Shown one piece after another: positions 32,083 to 41,281 of a DNA stretch of 64,000 nucleotides (within the stretch, counting starts at the first letter, position 1; each line of letters starts with the position of its first letter). The notes under the pieces are model-generated. The model was given only the letters and a program-made list of their open reading frames with translations, had not been told where the DNA came from and did no database searches. The DNA comes from Amycolatopsis balhimycina FH 1894. GTDB taxonomy: Bacteria; Actinomycetota; Actinomycetes; Mycobacteriales; Pseudonocardiaceae. Position numbers and translations under genes: made by a program. The DNA is taken from assembly GCF_000384295.1 (NCBI RefSeq), contig NZ_KB913037.1, forward strand, positions 288,762 to 352,761, written 5' to 3'.

Positions 32083-32886
32083 ATGGCCGCGACCCCCGAT
32101 CCGGCCGACCCGGCGTCCCGCGAGCTGGTCACCCACGGCCGCATCGACGTCGAAGGGCGGCTGGTGGACGCCTCCAACGTCACGCTCTTCTGCGCCATCG
32201 AGCTCGACGGCGTCACGGGCCGGGTCGTGTACAAGCCGGTGTCGGGGGAGCGGCCGCTGTGGGACTTCCCCGACGGCACCCTGGCCGGGCGCGAAGTCGC
32301 CACCGCGATCGTCGCCGACGCCACCGGCCTCGGCGCGATCCCGCCCACCGTGCTGCGCGACGGCCCGTTCGGCCCCGGCATGGTCCAGCTGTGGATCGAG
32401 ACCACCGAAGACGACCTTGTGGAAGTCCTGCCGCCCGACGACGTCCCCGACGGCTGGCGCCCGGTGCTGCACGCCCACGACCGGCTCGGCGAACCCGCGG
32501 TGCTGGCCCACGCGAACCACCCCGGGCTGCGCGACCTCGCCGTGCTCGACATCGTCGTCAACAACACCGACCGCAAGGGCGGGCACCTCCTGCCCGGCGT
32601 CGACGGCCGCGTCTACGGCGTCGACCACGGCATCTGCCTGCACACCGACCCGAAGCTGCGGACCGTCCTGTGGGGCTGGATCGGCGAGCCCGTGCCCCCG
32701 GACACCGTCGAGAAGCTCCGCAAACTGCGCTCGGAGCTCGACGGCGAGCTCGGCGAGACGCTTTCCGAGCACATCACCGGCTTCGAGGTCAGGGCGCTCG
32801 CCGAACGCACCGACCTGCTGCTTTCCGAGGGCATCTTCCCCGCACCCGGCGACGACTGGCGCGCGATCCCGTGGCCCCTGTTCTGA
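32083..32886 (+). CDS. SCO1664-family protein (PI3/4-kinase-like fold)
   Basis: The product is 267 aa. VVYKPVSGERPLWDFPDGTL and LDIVVNNTDRKGGHLLPGVDG, followed by VYGVDHGICLH, reproduce the Lys, NxxDR-like catalytic loop and DxH metal motif of PI3/4-kinase-like proteins and are the signature of this actinobacterial family. The start is ATG, 3 bp after the DUF3090 stop. The two are nearly always paired. Kinase activity is unproven. Confidence 0.9.
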   Translation: MAATPDPADPASRELVTHGRIDVEGRLVDASNVTLFCAIELDGVTGRVVYKPVSGERPLWDFPDGTLAGREVATAIVADATGLGAIPPTVLRDGPFGPGMVQLWIETTEDDLVEVLPPDDVPDGWRPVLHAHDRLGEPAVLAHANHPGLRDLAVLDIVVNNTDRKGGHLLPGVDGRVYGVDHGICLHTDPKLRTVLWGWIGEPVPPDTVEKLRKLRSELDGELGETLSEHITGFEVRALAERTDLLLSEGIFPAPGDDWRAIPWPLF

Positions 32887-33755
32887 TCGACGACCCGGCC
32901 CGCGCGCGATTGGCCGACCGCTTCGGCGCGGAGCTGGCCGAGCCGTGGTGCGACGCGCTCCCGGACCTGGTCGCCCGGCTGACCGCGAAGTGGGGACTGG
33001 AAGTCCGTGAGGCCCGGCCCGGCAACACCGGCCGGACGCTGCTGTGCACCGGCCCCGGCGGTGACCTGCGGGTCCTCAAGCTGACCCCGGATCCCGAAGT
33101 CGCCCGGCTCGAGTTCGCCGGGCTGAGCGCCTGGGCCGGGTGCGCCCGCGTCGTCCAGGTGCTCGACGCCGACCTCGACGCCCACGCCATCCTGCTGGAA
33201 GGCCTGGTCCCGGGCACCCAGCTGGACGGCGACGTCCCGTGGGCCGAGATCGGCGAGCTGCTCGGCCAGCTGCACTCCGTCGAACCACGCGGGGAGTTCC
33301 GGCGGCTGGCCGACGGCATCGAGTTCATCTTCGGCCTCTCCGAACGACGACGCCGCGAGTCACCGGCCGCCCAGCACCTGAGCGCCGACGTCCTGGCCAA
33401 GGGGCGTGCGCGTGCGTTGGAGCTGGCCGGCAGCGGGCCGGTCACGCTGATCCACGGCGACCTGCACCCGGGCAACGTCCTCGACGCCGGACCCGGGCGC
33501 GGCGCGGTCGCCATCGACCCGCGGCCCGGCCTCGGCGACCCGTCCCTCGACGCCATCGACTTCGTGTTCGTCCCGATGGCGGCCGGCGGCACCATCGACG
33601 ACGGCATCGCCGCCCTCGCCCCGCACGTCGCGGACTTCGACGCCGAGCGCGTCCGCGCCTGGTGCGTCGCGATGGCGCCCCTGGTCGCGCTTGGGCCGTT
33701 GCGCCGCGGCGAGCGGACGCCGTTCACCGACGCGGTCCTGGAGTTGGCGCGTTGA
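32871..33755 (+). CDS. Aminoglycoside-phosphotransferase-like kinase
   Basis: The product is 294 aa. Brenner motif HGDLHPGNVL (about 198-207) carries the catalytic Asp, and IDPRPGLGDPSLDAIDFV the metal-binding Asp. LRVLKLTPDPE provides the ATP-binding Lys. This is the APH/choline-kinase fold; the substrate is unknown and antibiotic resistance should not be assumed. GTG 32,871 overlaps the SCO1664-family gene by 16 bp. The much longer open frame upstream is a shadow. Confidence 0.85.
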   Translation: MAPVLIDDPARARLADRFGAELAEPWCDALPDLVARLTAKWGLEVREARPGNTGRTLLCTGPGGDLRVLKLTPDPEVARLEFAGLSAWAGCARVVQVLDADLDAHAILLEGLVPGTQLDGDVPWAEIGELLGQLHSVEPRGEFRRLADGIEFIFGLSERRRRESPAAQHLSADVLAKGRARALELAGSGPVTLIHGDLHPGNVLDAGPGRGAVAIDPRPGLGDPSLDAIDFVFVPMAAGGTIDDGIAALAPHVADFDAERVRAWCVAMAPLVALGPLRRGERTPFTDAVLELAR

Positions 33756-33806
33756 CCGGCGTGGCATGACCCGCCCGGGCGCCCGCGGCCACTAGGTTGC
33801 CTGGTC

Positions 33807-34622
33807 GTGCGCTCCCATTCGTATGACGACGTGCTCGCCGGCCGGCGCCGCAAGAAGGTGCCGGAAGTCCCCGCCGAGCCCGGTCTCGTGGTCGAGGACC
33901 CGGCCAGCGGCTACTGCGGCGCGGTGGTGAAGATCGAGTACGGCAACGTCGTCATCGAGGACGCCAAGGGCCGTCACCGCGTCTTCCCGCTCCTCCCGGC
34001 CGGCTTCCTGCTGGAGGGCAAGCCGGTCACGCTCGTGCCCGTCAAAGCCGCGCCCAAGGTGCCGGCCCGGCAGATCTCGGCGTCCGGGTCCGTGCGCGTC
34101 CAGGGGCTGCGGGCCCGGGTCGCCCGCGACTCGCGCATCTGGGTGGAGGGCAAGCACGACGCCGAGCTGGTCGAACGCGTCTGGGGCCACGACCTGCGCG
34201 TCGAAGGCGTCGTGGTCGAACCCCTCGACGGCGTCGACGTCCTCGCCGACCGGATCGCCGAGTTCGGCACCGGCCCCGGGCGCCGCCTCGGCGTGCTGGT
34301 CGACCACCTCGTCCCCGGCAGCAAGGAGTCCCGGCTCGTCGGGGCCGTCCGCGACGAGAACGTGCTGGTCACCGGGCACCCGTACATCGACGTCTGGGAG
34401 GCCGTGCGGCCCGGAGCCGTCGGGATCGAAGCGTGGCCGAAGATCCCGCGCGGCACCGAGTGGAAGCAGGGAATCTGCGACGCGCTCGGCTGGGGGCAAC
34501 CTTACGAAGGCTGGCAACGTGTCCTGAGCGGGGTGAGCAGTTTCCGCGACCTCGAGACCCCGCTCATCGGGGCCGTGGAACGGCTCATCGACTTCGTCAC
34601 CGAACCGGCGGAAGAGGGCTGA
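33807..34622 (+). CDS. DUF3097-family protein
   Basis: The product is 271 aa, with GTG start. Signature stretches are YDDVLAGRRRKKVPEVPAEPG at the N-terminus, WVEGKHDAELVERVWGHDLR (about 113-132), and PYIDVWEAVRPGAVGIEAWP. This matches DUF3097, a conserved actinobacterial family whose central part resembles a TOPRIM-type fold; that last point is weak. Function unknown. Stand-alone, 51 bp after the APH-like gene. Confidence 0.9.
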   Translation: MRSHSYDDVLAGRRRKKVPEVPAEPGLVVEDPASGYCGAVVKIEYGNVVIEDAKGRHRVFPLLPAGFLLEGKPVTLVPVKAAPKVPARQISASGSVRVQGLRARVARDSRIWVEGKHDAELVERVWGHDLRVEGVVVEPLDGVDVLADRIAEFGTGPGRRLGVLVDHLVPGSKESRLVGAVRDENVLVTGHPYIDVWEAVRPGAVGIEAWPKIPRGTEWKQGICDALGWGQPYEGWQRVLSGVSSFRDLETPLIGAVERLIDFVTEPAEEG

Positions 34623-34706
34623 ATGTCCGAATTGTCCAAGGTCACGCGAAGGTTACTTCCCGTCACGGCGCCGGTGCGAACCGGCGCGATCTGAGAGCAT
34701 GAAGCC

Positions 34707-35141
34707 ATGTCTTGGGCACTGGTCTGGTTGATCGTCGGCATCGCCCTGATGATCGCCGAAGTCGTCTCCGGCGACTTCGTGCTGATCATGCTGGGCGTCG
34801 CCGCGCTGTTCGGTGCCGGTGCCGACGTGCTCACCGGGAACCTGGTCATCGACGTCGCCGTGTTCGCCGTCGCCTCCGTCGGCATGCTCATGCTGGTCCG
34901 CCCCGCGCTCAAGCGGCGCCTGCTGTCCGGGCCGACGCACCACACCGGCATCGACGCGCTGATCGGCGCCCGCGCCGTCGTCGTGTCCACAGTGGACCAC
35001 GAGGCCGGGCAGGTGAAGCTGGCCGGCGACGTCTGGTCGGCGCGCAGCATGTCGGCGCACCTCCCGCCCATCGCGCCCGGCACCTCGGTCACGGTCGTCG
35101 AGATCTCCGGCGCCACCGCCGTCGTGGCGGACGAACCGTGA
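34707..35141 (+). CDS. NfeD-family membrane protein
   Basis: The product is 144 aa. About three transmembrane helices (5-25, 28-45, 50-70) are followed by an OB-fold domain (GARAVVVSTVDHEAGQVKLAGDVWSA and onward). NfeD proteins partner with SPFH/stomatin proteins, and two SPFH genes follow directly: the stop overlaps the GTG of the first. Likely role: assembly or stability of a membrane microdomain scaffold. Confidence 0.92.
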   Translation: MSWALVWLIVGIALMIAEVVSGDFVLIMLGVAALFGAGADVLTGNLVIDVAVFAVASVGMLMLVRPALKRRLLSGPTHHTGIDALIGARAVVVSTVDHEAGQVKLAGDVWSARSMSAHLPPIAPGTSVTVVEISGATAVVADEP

Positions 35142-35626
35142 GCCTCGGACTCGTCGTCGTCGGCGAGGGCCACGCCGCGGTGATCGAACGCGGCGGGCAG
35201 TTCCACACGGTGCTCGGCCCCGGCCGCCACTTCGTGCGCCCGTTCGCCGACCGGGTCCGCGCCCGCTTCGACCTCGGCGAACAGATCCTGACCGCCCCGC
35301 CTCGCCCGGTCGAAGCCGGTGACAGGCAAGAGGTCCTCATCGGCTTCGAAGTCGTCTTCGCGGTGACCGACCCGCGCCTGGCGACCTACGAAATCAGCAA
35401 CCCGGCGTTCGCGATCGAACAGCTGGCCCGCACGGCGCTGCGGCAGGAGGCCGGCCTGACCACCGCCGAGCGCGCCATCACCGCACCAGGAGACCTGCAC
35501 CGTACAGTGTGGACGGTCCTGCACGACACCACCGGCCGCTGGGGCATCACCACGAAGGAACTGCAGCTCGAGGTGAGCCCGCCCGCGGCACCAGGAACGC
35601 CGTCAACCGCGCAAGAATGGTACTAG
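35138..35626 (+). CDS. Short SPFH/Band 7-domain protein
   Basis: The product is 162 aa covering an SPFH domain without the coiled-coil: VIERGGQFHTVLGPGRHFVRPFADRV, FEVVFAVTDPRLATYEIS, and TGRWGITTKELQLEV at the end. The membrane helix is reduced to a short hydrophobic N-terminus. It is parallel to the full-length SPFH gene downstream and looks like a truncated duplicate. Starts at GTG overlapping nfeD. Confidence 0.85.
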   Translation: MSLGLVVVGEGHAAVIERGGQFHTVLGPGRHFVRPFADRVRARFDLGEQILTAPPRPVEAGDRQEVLIGFEVVFAVTDPRLATYEISNPAFAIEQLARTALRQEAGLTTAERAITAPGDLHRTVWTVLHDTTGRWGITTKELQLEVSPPAAPGTPSTAQEWY

Positions 35627-35642
35627 GTAAGGGGAAATTCTC

Positions 35643-37046
35643 TTGACCGGATTTGTGATCGGCCTGGTCATAGCCTTGGCCTTGCTCGTGGTCATCACGA
35701 TAGCCAAGGCGGTCATGGTGGTGCCGCAGGCGCAGTCCGCCGTGATCGAGCGGCTCGGCCGGTTCCGCACGGTCGCCTCGCCCGGCCTCAACATCCTCGT
35801 GCCGTTCCTGGACAAGGTGCGCGCCCGGATCGACCTGCGTGAGCAGGTCGTCTCGTTCCCGCCCCAGCCGGTGATCACCGAAGACAACCTGACGGTGTCG
35901 ATCGACACCGTCGTGTACTTCCAGGTCACCGACTCGCGCGCCGCGGTGTACGAAATCTCCAACTACATCGTCGGTGTCGAGCAGCTGGCCACCACCACAC
36001 TCCGCAACGTCGTCGGCGGGATGAGCCTCGAGCAGACGCTGACCTCCCGCGACTCGATCAACACCCAGCTGCGCGGCGTGCTCGACGAGGCGACCGGCCG
36101 CTGGGGCATCCGCGTCGGCCGCGTCGAGCTGAAGGCGATCGACCCGCCGCCCTCCATCCAGGACTCGATGGAGAAGCAGATGCGCGCGGACCGCGAGAAG
36201 CGCGCCATGATCCTCACCGCCGAAGGTCAGCGGGAGTCCGCGATCAAGACCGCGGAAGGCCAGAAGCAGAGCCAGATCCTCTCCGCCGAAGGTGCCCGCC
36301 AGGCGACCATCCTCGCCGCCGAGGCCGAGCGGCAGTCCCGCATCCTGCGGGCGCAGGGTGAGCGGGCCGCGCGCTACTTGCAGGCGCAGGGCCAGGCGAA
36401 GGCGATCGAAAAGGTGTTCGCCGCGATCAAGGCCGGGCGCCCCACCCCCGAGGTGCTGGCCTACCAGTACCTGCAGACGCTGCCGCAGCTGGCGCAGGGC
36501 GACGCGAACAAGGTCTGGATGATCCCCAGCGACTACGGCAAGGCCCTCGAAGGCTTCGCCCGCGCGCTCGGCGCCCCGGGCGACGACGGCGTGTTCCGGT
36601 ACGAGCCGCCGAAGGACGACGACGTCCCGGCCAAGCTCGAGCTCGACGACGAAGAGGTCGCCGACTGGTTCGAAACGAAGAGCGACCCGAAGGTCGCCGA
36701 GGCCGTCGCGGCCGCGGAAGCCGTGGCGCGAAAGGAGGTCCCGGCGATCGGCGCACCGTCGGCACCGCCCGCGCGACCGTCGATCCCGCGGCCCACGCAG
36801 CAGCCGGAGCCGGCAGCCGACGAGGACCGCGCCACGGAAGCCGCCCCGGCCCCACAGCAGCCGTCGACGCCGAAGAGCGGCCAGCCGCTGCCCCAGCCGC
36901 AGGCCCCGGCCGGCCCGCCCCAGGGCGGTCAGTACCAGGGCCCGCCGCCGCAGGCTCCGCCGCCGGGCCAGTTCGGCGGCGGGCAGCAGAACCCGGGCAG
37001 CGGGCCGTTCCCGCAGCAGCCCCCGTTCGGCGGCCCGCGCCGCTGA
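35643..37046 (+). CDS. SPFH/Band 7 (stomatin-like) protein with Pro-rich tail
   Basis: The product is 467 aa. There is one N-terminal transmembrane helix (about 2-22) and an SPFH domain (about 25-190: VIERLGRFRTVASPGLNILVP, TGRWGIRVGRVELKAIDPP). A coiled-coil rich in AEGQRESAIK-type repeats (about 180-250) comes before a Pro/Gln-rich disordered tail (about 360-467). The start is TTG with AAGGGGA seven bases upstream; no better start exists. Stomatin-like proteins oligomerise at the membrane and regulate proteases or fluidity, usually with NfeD, as here. Ends 11 bp before palindrome copy C. Confidence 0.92.
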   Translation: MTGFVIGLVIALALLVVITIAKAVMVVPQAQSAVIERLGRFRTVASPGLNILVPFLDKVRARIDLREQVVSFPPQPVITEDNLTVSIDTVVYFQVTDSRAAVYEISNYIVGVEQLATTTLRNVVGGMSLEQTLTSRDSINTQLRGVLDEATGRWGIRVGRVELKAIDPPPSIQDSMEKQMRADREKRAMILTAEGQRESAIKTAEGQKQSQILSAEGARQATILAAEAERQSRILRAQGERAARYLQAQGQAKAIEKVFAAIKAGRPTPEVLAYQYLQTLPQLAQGDANKVWMIPSDYGKALEGFARALGAPGDDGVFRYEPPKDDDVPAKLELDDEEVADWFETKSDPKVAEAVAAAEAVARKEVPAIGAPSAPPARPSIPRPTQQPEPAADEDRATEAAPAPQQPSTPKSGQPLPQPQAPAGPPQGGQYQGPPPQAPPPGQFGGGQQNPGSGPFPQQPPFGGPRR

Positions 37047-37057
37047 CCCTCGTTGGT

Positions 37058-37108
37058 CCGTGAATGGCACATTGAGGGACTTCAAGTCCCTCAATGTGCC
37101 ATTCACGG
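37058..37108. repeat. Dispersed palindrome, copy C
   Basis: Perfect 25-bp arms (37,058-37,082 and 37,084-37,108) around a single C; the core is GTGAATGGCACATTGAGGG. It sits between the convergent ends of the SPFH and MFS genes. Confidence 0.95.
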
Positions 37109-37112
37109 CGTT

Positions 37113-38471
37113 TCAGCCCGTGCGTGCCGCCCGTTGGTAGACGCTCGCGTCGTCGATGTCGGCCTTCGAGCGGTCCTTCAGGAAGATCACGCACAGCACC
37201 GTCACCACCGCCGAGACGACGATGTAGGTCGAGATCGAGTACGGCGTCCCGGTCTTGTGCAGCAGCCACGTCGCCAGCAGCGGCGCCGGGCCGCCGGCGA
37301 ACACCGACGCCAGCTGGTAACCGAGCCCGGCGCCGCCGTAGCGCAGGTGCGTCGGGAAGCTTTCGCCGATGAGCGCGGCCTGCGGGCCGTATTGCAGCGC
37401 GTGCGGGATGAACGACACCACGACGGCGACGAACACCAGCGCGTGCCCGCCGTGGCTCAGCACCGTGAAGTACGGGAACGCGATCACGCCGGTCAGGACC
37501 GCCCCGCACAGGTAGACGCGCTTGCGGCCGAAGCTGTCCGACAACGCGGAGAACAACGGGATCATCGCCAGCTCGCACGCCGCGCCGACGAGGACCGCGT
37601 TGAGCACGAACGTCCTGCTGAACTCGTGCCGCGCGACGACGTAGATCAGCACGTAACTGGTGAACAGGTAGAACGGCATCTGCTCGCTGAACCGGACGCC
37701 CGCCGAGAGCAGGATCTCCCGCCAGTGGTGCCGGATCGCGTCGAGCACCGGCGTGCGCGCGGTCTGCCGGTTCTCGACGAGCTTCGCGAACATCGGCGTC
37801 TCGAGGATCTTCAGGCGGATCACCAGGCCGACCGCCACGAGCACCAGGCTGGCCAGGAACGGGATCCGCCAGCCCCAGGAGTTGAACGCGTCGGTGGAGA
37901 GGGTCGCCGACAGCAGTGTCATGCCGCCGGTGCCGAGCACCAGCCCGACCGGGACGCCGATCTGCGCGAAACTGCCCAGCAGCCCGCGTTTGCGCTGGTT
38001 GCCCCACTCCATCGCGAGCAGGACCGAGCCGCTCCACTCGCCGCCGATCGCGATGCCCTGCACCAGCCGCAGCAGGACCAGGATGAGCGGGGCGGCGACG
38101 CCGATCGCCGACGTCCCGGGCAGCAGCCCGACGATGCCGGAGGAGATGCCCATCAGCAGCAGGGTGACGATCAGCGTCGTCTTCCGGCCGATCCGGTCAC
38201 CCCAGTGGCCGAAGATGGCGGCGCCGACCGGGCGGGCGGCGAACCCGACCGCGTAGGTCGCGAACGACTGCATGGCGCCGGCGTACGCGCTCGACGCGGG
38301 GAAGAACAGGTGCGGGAAGACCAAGGCCGCCGCGGTGTTGTAGAGGAAGAAGTCGTACCACTCGATGGTCGTGCCGATCGCGCTCGCGAGCGCCGCACGC
38401 CGTACCTGGACCCGTCTTGACTTGCTCTCCGGTGCCACCTTGTGAGTGACGCCGCCGTCTCCCAAAACCAT
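37113..38471 (-). CDS. MFS transporter of the metabolite:H+ symporter (MHS) family
   Basis: The product is 452 aa with twelve predicted helices. IEWYDFFLYNTAAALVFPHLF (helix 1) and FGHWGDRIGRKTTL (the loop 2-3 signature) are typical of MHS members such as ShiA/KgtP/ProP-like proteins. IGGEWSGSVLL and GSFAQIGVPVGLVLG follow. Substrate is probably an organic acid or osmolyte. The ATG at 38,471 has a GGAGGT ribosome site; the extra 108 codons upstream are not MFS-like. Divergent from a TetR gene, with an operator 24 bp upstream of its start codon. Confidence 0.92.
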   Translation of the reverse strand: MVLGDGGVTHKVAPESKSRRVQVRRAALASAIGTTIEWYDFFLYNTAAALVFPHLFFPASSAYAGAMQSFATYAVGFAARPVGAAIFGHWGDRIGRKTTLIVTLLLMGISSGIVGLLPGTSAIGVAAPLILVLLRLVQGIAIGGEWSGSVLLAMEWGNQRKRGLLGSFAQIGVPVGLVLGTGGMTLLSATLSTDAFNSWGWRIPFLASLVLVAVGLVIRLKILETPMFAKLVENRQTARTPVLDAIRHHWREILLSAGVRFSEQMPFYLFTSYVLIYVVARHEFSRTFVLNAVLVGAACELAMIPLFSALSDSFGRKRVYLCGAVLTGVIAFPYFTVLSHGGHALVFVAVVVSFIPHALQYGPQAALIGESFPTHLRYGGAGLGYQLASVFAGGPAPLLATWLLHKTGTPYSISTYIVVSAVVTVLCVIFLKDRSKADIDDASVYQRAARTG

Positions 38472-38494
38472 CTTGCACCACCTCCGGTGACTGA

Positions 38495-38514
38495 CGTCAC
38501 ACAACAGTGTGACG
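38495..38514. promoter_or_regulatory. Operator upstream of the MHS transporter
   Basis: Perfect palindrome CGTCACAC-aaca-GTGTGACG, 24 bp upstream of the transporter start codon. A regulator bound here would block its transcription. The sequence differs from the palindrome near the tetR gene, so two different regulators may be involved. Confidence 0.6.
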
Positions 38515-38596
38515 CCCGCCGACGGTTTAGGCGATCTATGGCCGGAAGATCGTCCGGTTGGTGACCAGCTCCCGTACCCAGACTTGCAGACTCGGC

Positions 38597-38619
38597 AACT
38601 TTGCAGAGTCAGCAAAGTT
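38597..38619. promoter_or_regulatory. Autoregulatory operator of the TetR gene
   Basis: AACTTTGC (38,597-38,604) and its exact complement GCAAAGTT (38,612-38,619), spaced by 7 bp, lie 15 bp before the tetR ATG. The position suits autorepression. Confidence 0.6.
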
Positions 38620-38634
38620 CTGTACGGTGGAGTC

Positions 38635-39258
38635 ATGGACATCGACGGCGGCGGGCTGCGGGAGCGCAAGAAGCGGGAAACGCGGATCGCGCTGAGCTGG
38701 GCCACCATCCGGCTCGTGGTGGAACGCGGGCTGGACAACGTCCGGATCGAAGACATCGCCGCCGAGGCCGGGGTGTCCACCCGCACCTTCAGCAACTACT
38801 TCGCCACCAAGGGCGAGGCCATCGCGGCCCGGCACTTCGAGCGGGCCCGCTCGATCGCCGAGCAGCTGCGGCACCGCCCCGCCGACGAGCCCATCTGGAC
38901 CGCCGTCACCGAGGCCGCCCTGGCCGGGTTCGCTCTCAGCGAGGGCACGCCCGAACAGCTCTTCCCCGACGAGCAGTGGCTCAGCGGCATCCGGCTGATG
39001 GTCGCCGAACCCGCGCTCCAGAGCGAGTTCGCGAAAGCCGCCGCCGCGGCCGAAGCCGAGTTCGCCGCCGCGATCGCCGAGCGCACCGGCACCGACGCCA
39101 CGAAAGACCTCTACCCGCGGCTGATGGCGGCCACCGTGGTCGCCGCGTTCAACGTGATCATCGGCCAGTGGCTCGACACCGAGCCGTCGGGCTCGATGGC
39201 CGACCTCCTGCGCGACGTCTTCGGCCGGCTCGCCGCCGGCCTGCCAGCGCCGCACTGA
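38635..39258 (+). CDS. TetR-family regulator
   Basis: The product is 207 aa. The N-terminal TetR helix-turn-helix at about 12-58 reads RETRIALSWATIRLVVERGL then EDIAAEAGVSTRTFSNYF. The C-terminal ligand domain ends with NVIIGQWLDTEPSG. Divergent from the MHS transporter and upstream of a flavin monooxygenase in the same direction (83 bp). It probably controls one or both. ATG 38,635 follows GGTGGAG. Confidence 0.9.
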   Translation: MDIDGGGLRERKKRETRIALSWATIRLVVERGLDNVRIEDIAAEAGVSTRTFSNYFATKGEAIAARHFERARSIAEQLRHRPADEPIWTAVTEAALAGFALSEGTPEQLFPDEQWLSGIRLMVAEPALQSEFAKAAAAAEAEFAAAIAERTGTDATKDLYPRLMAATVVAAFNVIIGQWLDTEPSGSMADLLRDVFGRLAAGLPAPH

Positions 39259-39341
39259 CCTTCCCGGATCACTGAGGGCGCCCGGCACCCGCCGGGCGGA
39301 TTCGTCCTGCCCTTTTTCGCCACCCACCAAGGAGTTCCGCC

Positions 39342-40868
39342 ATGTACGACGTCGTCATCGCCGGAGCCGGCCCGAACGGCCTCATGCTCGCCTGCGAGCT
39401 CAGCCTCGCCGGCGTCCGGCCGCTGGTCCTCGAACGGCTGCCCGAACCGACCACCGAGCACCGCGCCAACGGCATGGTCGGCCAGGTCGTCCGGATGCTC
39501 GACCGCCGCGGCCTGCACGAGCGCCTCGCCGGACCGCTCGGCCCGCCGACGCCCCGGTTCGTCTTCGGCGCCATGCCGCTCGACCTCACGATCGCGCCGG
39601 ACACCCCGCTGCACATCCTGCCCGTCCCGCAACGGCGGATAGCGGCGATGCTCGGCGACCGCGCCACCGAGCTCGGGGTCGAGATCCGCCGCGGCCACGA
39701 ACTCACCGGCCTCGAGCAGGACGCCGAGCACGTCACCCTCCAGGTCGCCGGCCCGGACGGCGCGTACTCCCTCGAAACGCGGTACCTCGTCGGCGCGGAC
39801 GGCGGCCGCAGCGTCACCCGGAAACTGGCCGGCATCGGCTTTCCCGGCGTCACCGAGGATCGCAGCGTCTCGCGGTCGGCGCACGTCACCGTCCCGCCGG
39901 AGCTGCTCGACCCCGCCACCGGCGGCCTGCGGGTGCCGGGCCACGGCGTCATCCCGGCCTTCTCCCACTACCGCACCGAAACCGGGCTGTTCGTCCACGC
40001 GACACTCGAAACCGCCACGATGGTGACCACCATCGAGTGGGTCGCGGACGACGCCGGCGACGACACGGCCATGACCGTGGACGAGCTGCGCGAGAGCGTC
40101 CGCCGCGTTCTCGGTGCCGACGTCCCGTTCGGGCCGCCCGAAGGCGAGGGCCCGCACCTGGCGCGGCGGCTCCACGGGCGCAACACGCGGCTGGCCGACC
40201 GCTTCCGCGACGGCCGCGTCCTGCTGGTCGGCGACGCCGCGCACGTCCACTCCGCGATCGGCGGGCCCGGGCTCAACCTCGGCATGCAGGACGCGATCGG
40301 CCTCGGCTGGAAGCTCGCGGCCGAGATCCACGGCTGGGCCCCGCCGGGACTGCTCGACACCTACGAAGCCGAACGCCGCCCGGCCGCCGAGCGGGTCGTC
40401 ATGCACACCCAGGCCCAGAGCGCGCTCATCGGACCGGACAGCGCTATCACCGCGCTACGCGAACTCTTCGGCGAGCTGCTCAGACTGCCGAGCACCGTGC
40501 GGCACATCGCGAACCTCATGTCCGGCGCCGACATCCGGTACGACCCGGCCACCGACCACCCGCTCGACGGCCGGTGGGCTCCCGACGTCGAGCTGGCCGA
40601 CGGCCTCCGGCTCGCCGAGCTGACCCGCACGGCCCGGCCGCTGCTGCTGGACTTCACGGGCTCCTTGGGGACCGACCTGCGCGGCTGGACCGACCGCGTC
40701 GACCTGGTCGCCGCCCGGCCCGCGGGCCAGGCGCCCGCGACGGCGATGCTGCTGCGGCCGGACTGCTACGTCGCCTGGGCGTCCAGCTCGGCGGAGCCGG
40801 ACGACACCGAGCGCAAGGCCCTGCGAGCGGCGCTGGAGCGGTGGTTCGGTAGCCCCGTTGACATGTAG
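39342..40868 (+). CDS. Class A FAD-dependent aromatic monooxygenase
   Basis: The product is 508 aa. FAD-binding GAGPNGLMLACELSLAG (GxGxxG, about 8-24), the DG motif in YLVGADGGRSVTRKLAGIGF, and the GD motif LLVGDAAHVHSAIGGPGLN (about 290-308) define the p-hydroxybenzoate-hydroxylase family. The C-terminal thioredoxin-like domain (about 400-508) places it with the PgaE/RdmE/Rox-like polyketide or rifamycin hydroxylases. It hydroxylates an aromatic substrate using NAD(P)H and O2; the substrate is unknown. RBS AAGGAG precedes the ATG. Possibly controlled by the upstream TetR. Confidence 0.9.
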   Translation: MYDVVIAGAGPNGLMLACELSLAGVRPLVLERLPEPTTEHRANGMVGQVVRMLDRRGLHERLAGPLGPPTPRFVFGAMPLDLTIAPDTPLHILPVPQRRIAAMLGDRATELGVEIRRGHELTGLEQDAEHVTLQVAGPDGAYSLETRYLVGADGGRSVTRKLAGIGFPGVTEDRSVSRSAHVTVPPELLDPATGGLRVPGHGVIPAFSHYRTETGLFVHATLETATMVTTIEWVADDAGDDTAMTVDELRESVRRVLGADVPFGPPEGEGPHLARRLHGRNTRLADRFRDGRVLLVGDAAHVHSAIGGPGLNLGMQDAIGLGWKLAAEIHGWAPPGLLDTYEAERRPAAERVVMHTQAQSALIGPDSAITALRELFGELLRLPSTVRHIANLMSGADIRYDPATDHPLDGRWAPDVELADGLRLAELTRTARPLLLDFTGSLGTDLRGWTDRVDLVAARPAGQAPATAMLLRPDCYVAWASSSAEPDDTERKALRAALERWFGSPVDM

Positions 40869-40894
40869 GAAATCCCCTACGTATGGTGGCGGGC

Positions 40895-41281
40895 ATGACG
40901 ATCACCCACGTGCAGTTCCTGACCTTGCCCGTCGCCGACCACGCCCGCGCGCGGGACTTCTACGTCGGCAAGCTCGGGTTCGAAGCGCTCGTCGACCGCC
41001 GCACGCCCGAGGGCGGGCACTTCGTGATGGTCGCGCCGAAGGGCGCGAAGACCGGCGTGGTGCTGACCGATCAGCAGGTCACCGGCACCGGCGGCGGCCC
41101 GCAGCACTTCCAGCTGCAGACCACCGACCTCGACGCCGACGTCGCCGCGCTGCGGGCGGCCGGCGTCGAGGTCGCCGAGCCGGCGGAACGGCCGTGGGGC
41201 CGCGCCACCTCGTTCACGGACCTCGACGGCCACACCCTCGGGCTGCTCGAACCGTCGGACTTCGGCAACGTCCCGAGCTGA
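40895..41281 (+). CDS. VOC-family (glyoxalase-like) protein
   Basis: The product is 128 aa: two beta-alpha-beta-beta-beta modules (ITHVQFLTLPVADHARARDFYVGKLGF, then HFQLQTTDLDADVAALRAAGVEV) ending in the metal-site strand DLDGHTLGLLE. Such stand-alone VOC proteins act in bleomycin-type resistance, isomerisation or dioxygenation. The ATG at 40,895 is preferred to a GTG four codons upstream. Translation is coupled to the ArsR gene (TGATG). Confidence 0.88.
   Translation: MTITHVQFLTLPVADHARARDFYVGKLGFEALVDRRTPEGGHFVMVAPKGAKTGVVLTDQQVTGTGGGPQHFQLQTTDLDADVAALRAAGVEVAEPAERPWGRATSFTDLDGHTLGLLEPSDFGNVPS

Noticed and set aside
32871..33755. Aminoglycoside resistance gene
   Set aside because: The APH fold is present, but its context (DUF3090/SCO1664 genes) and general family give no support for drug modification.
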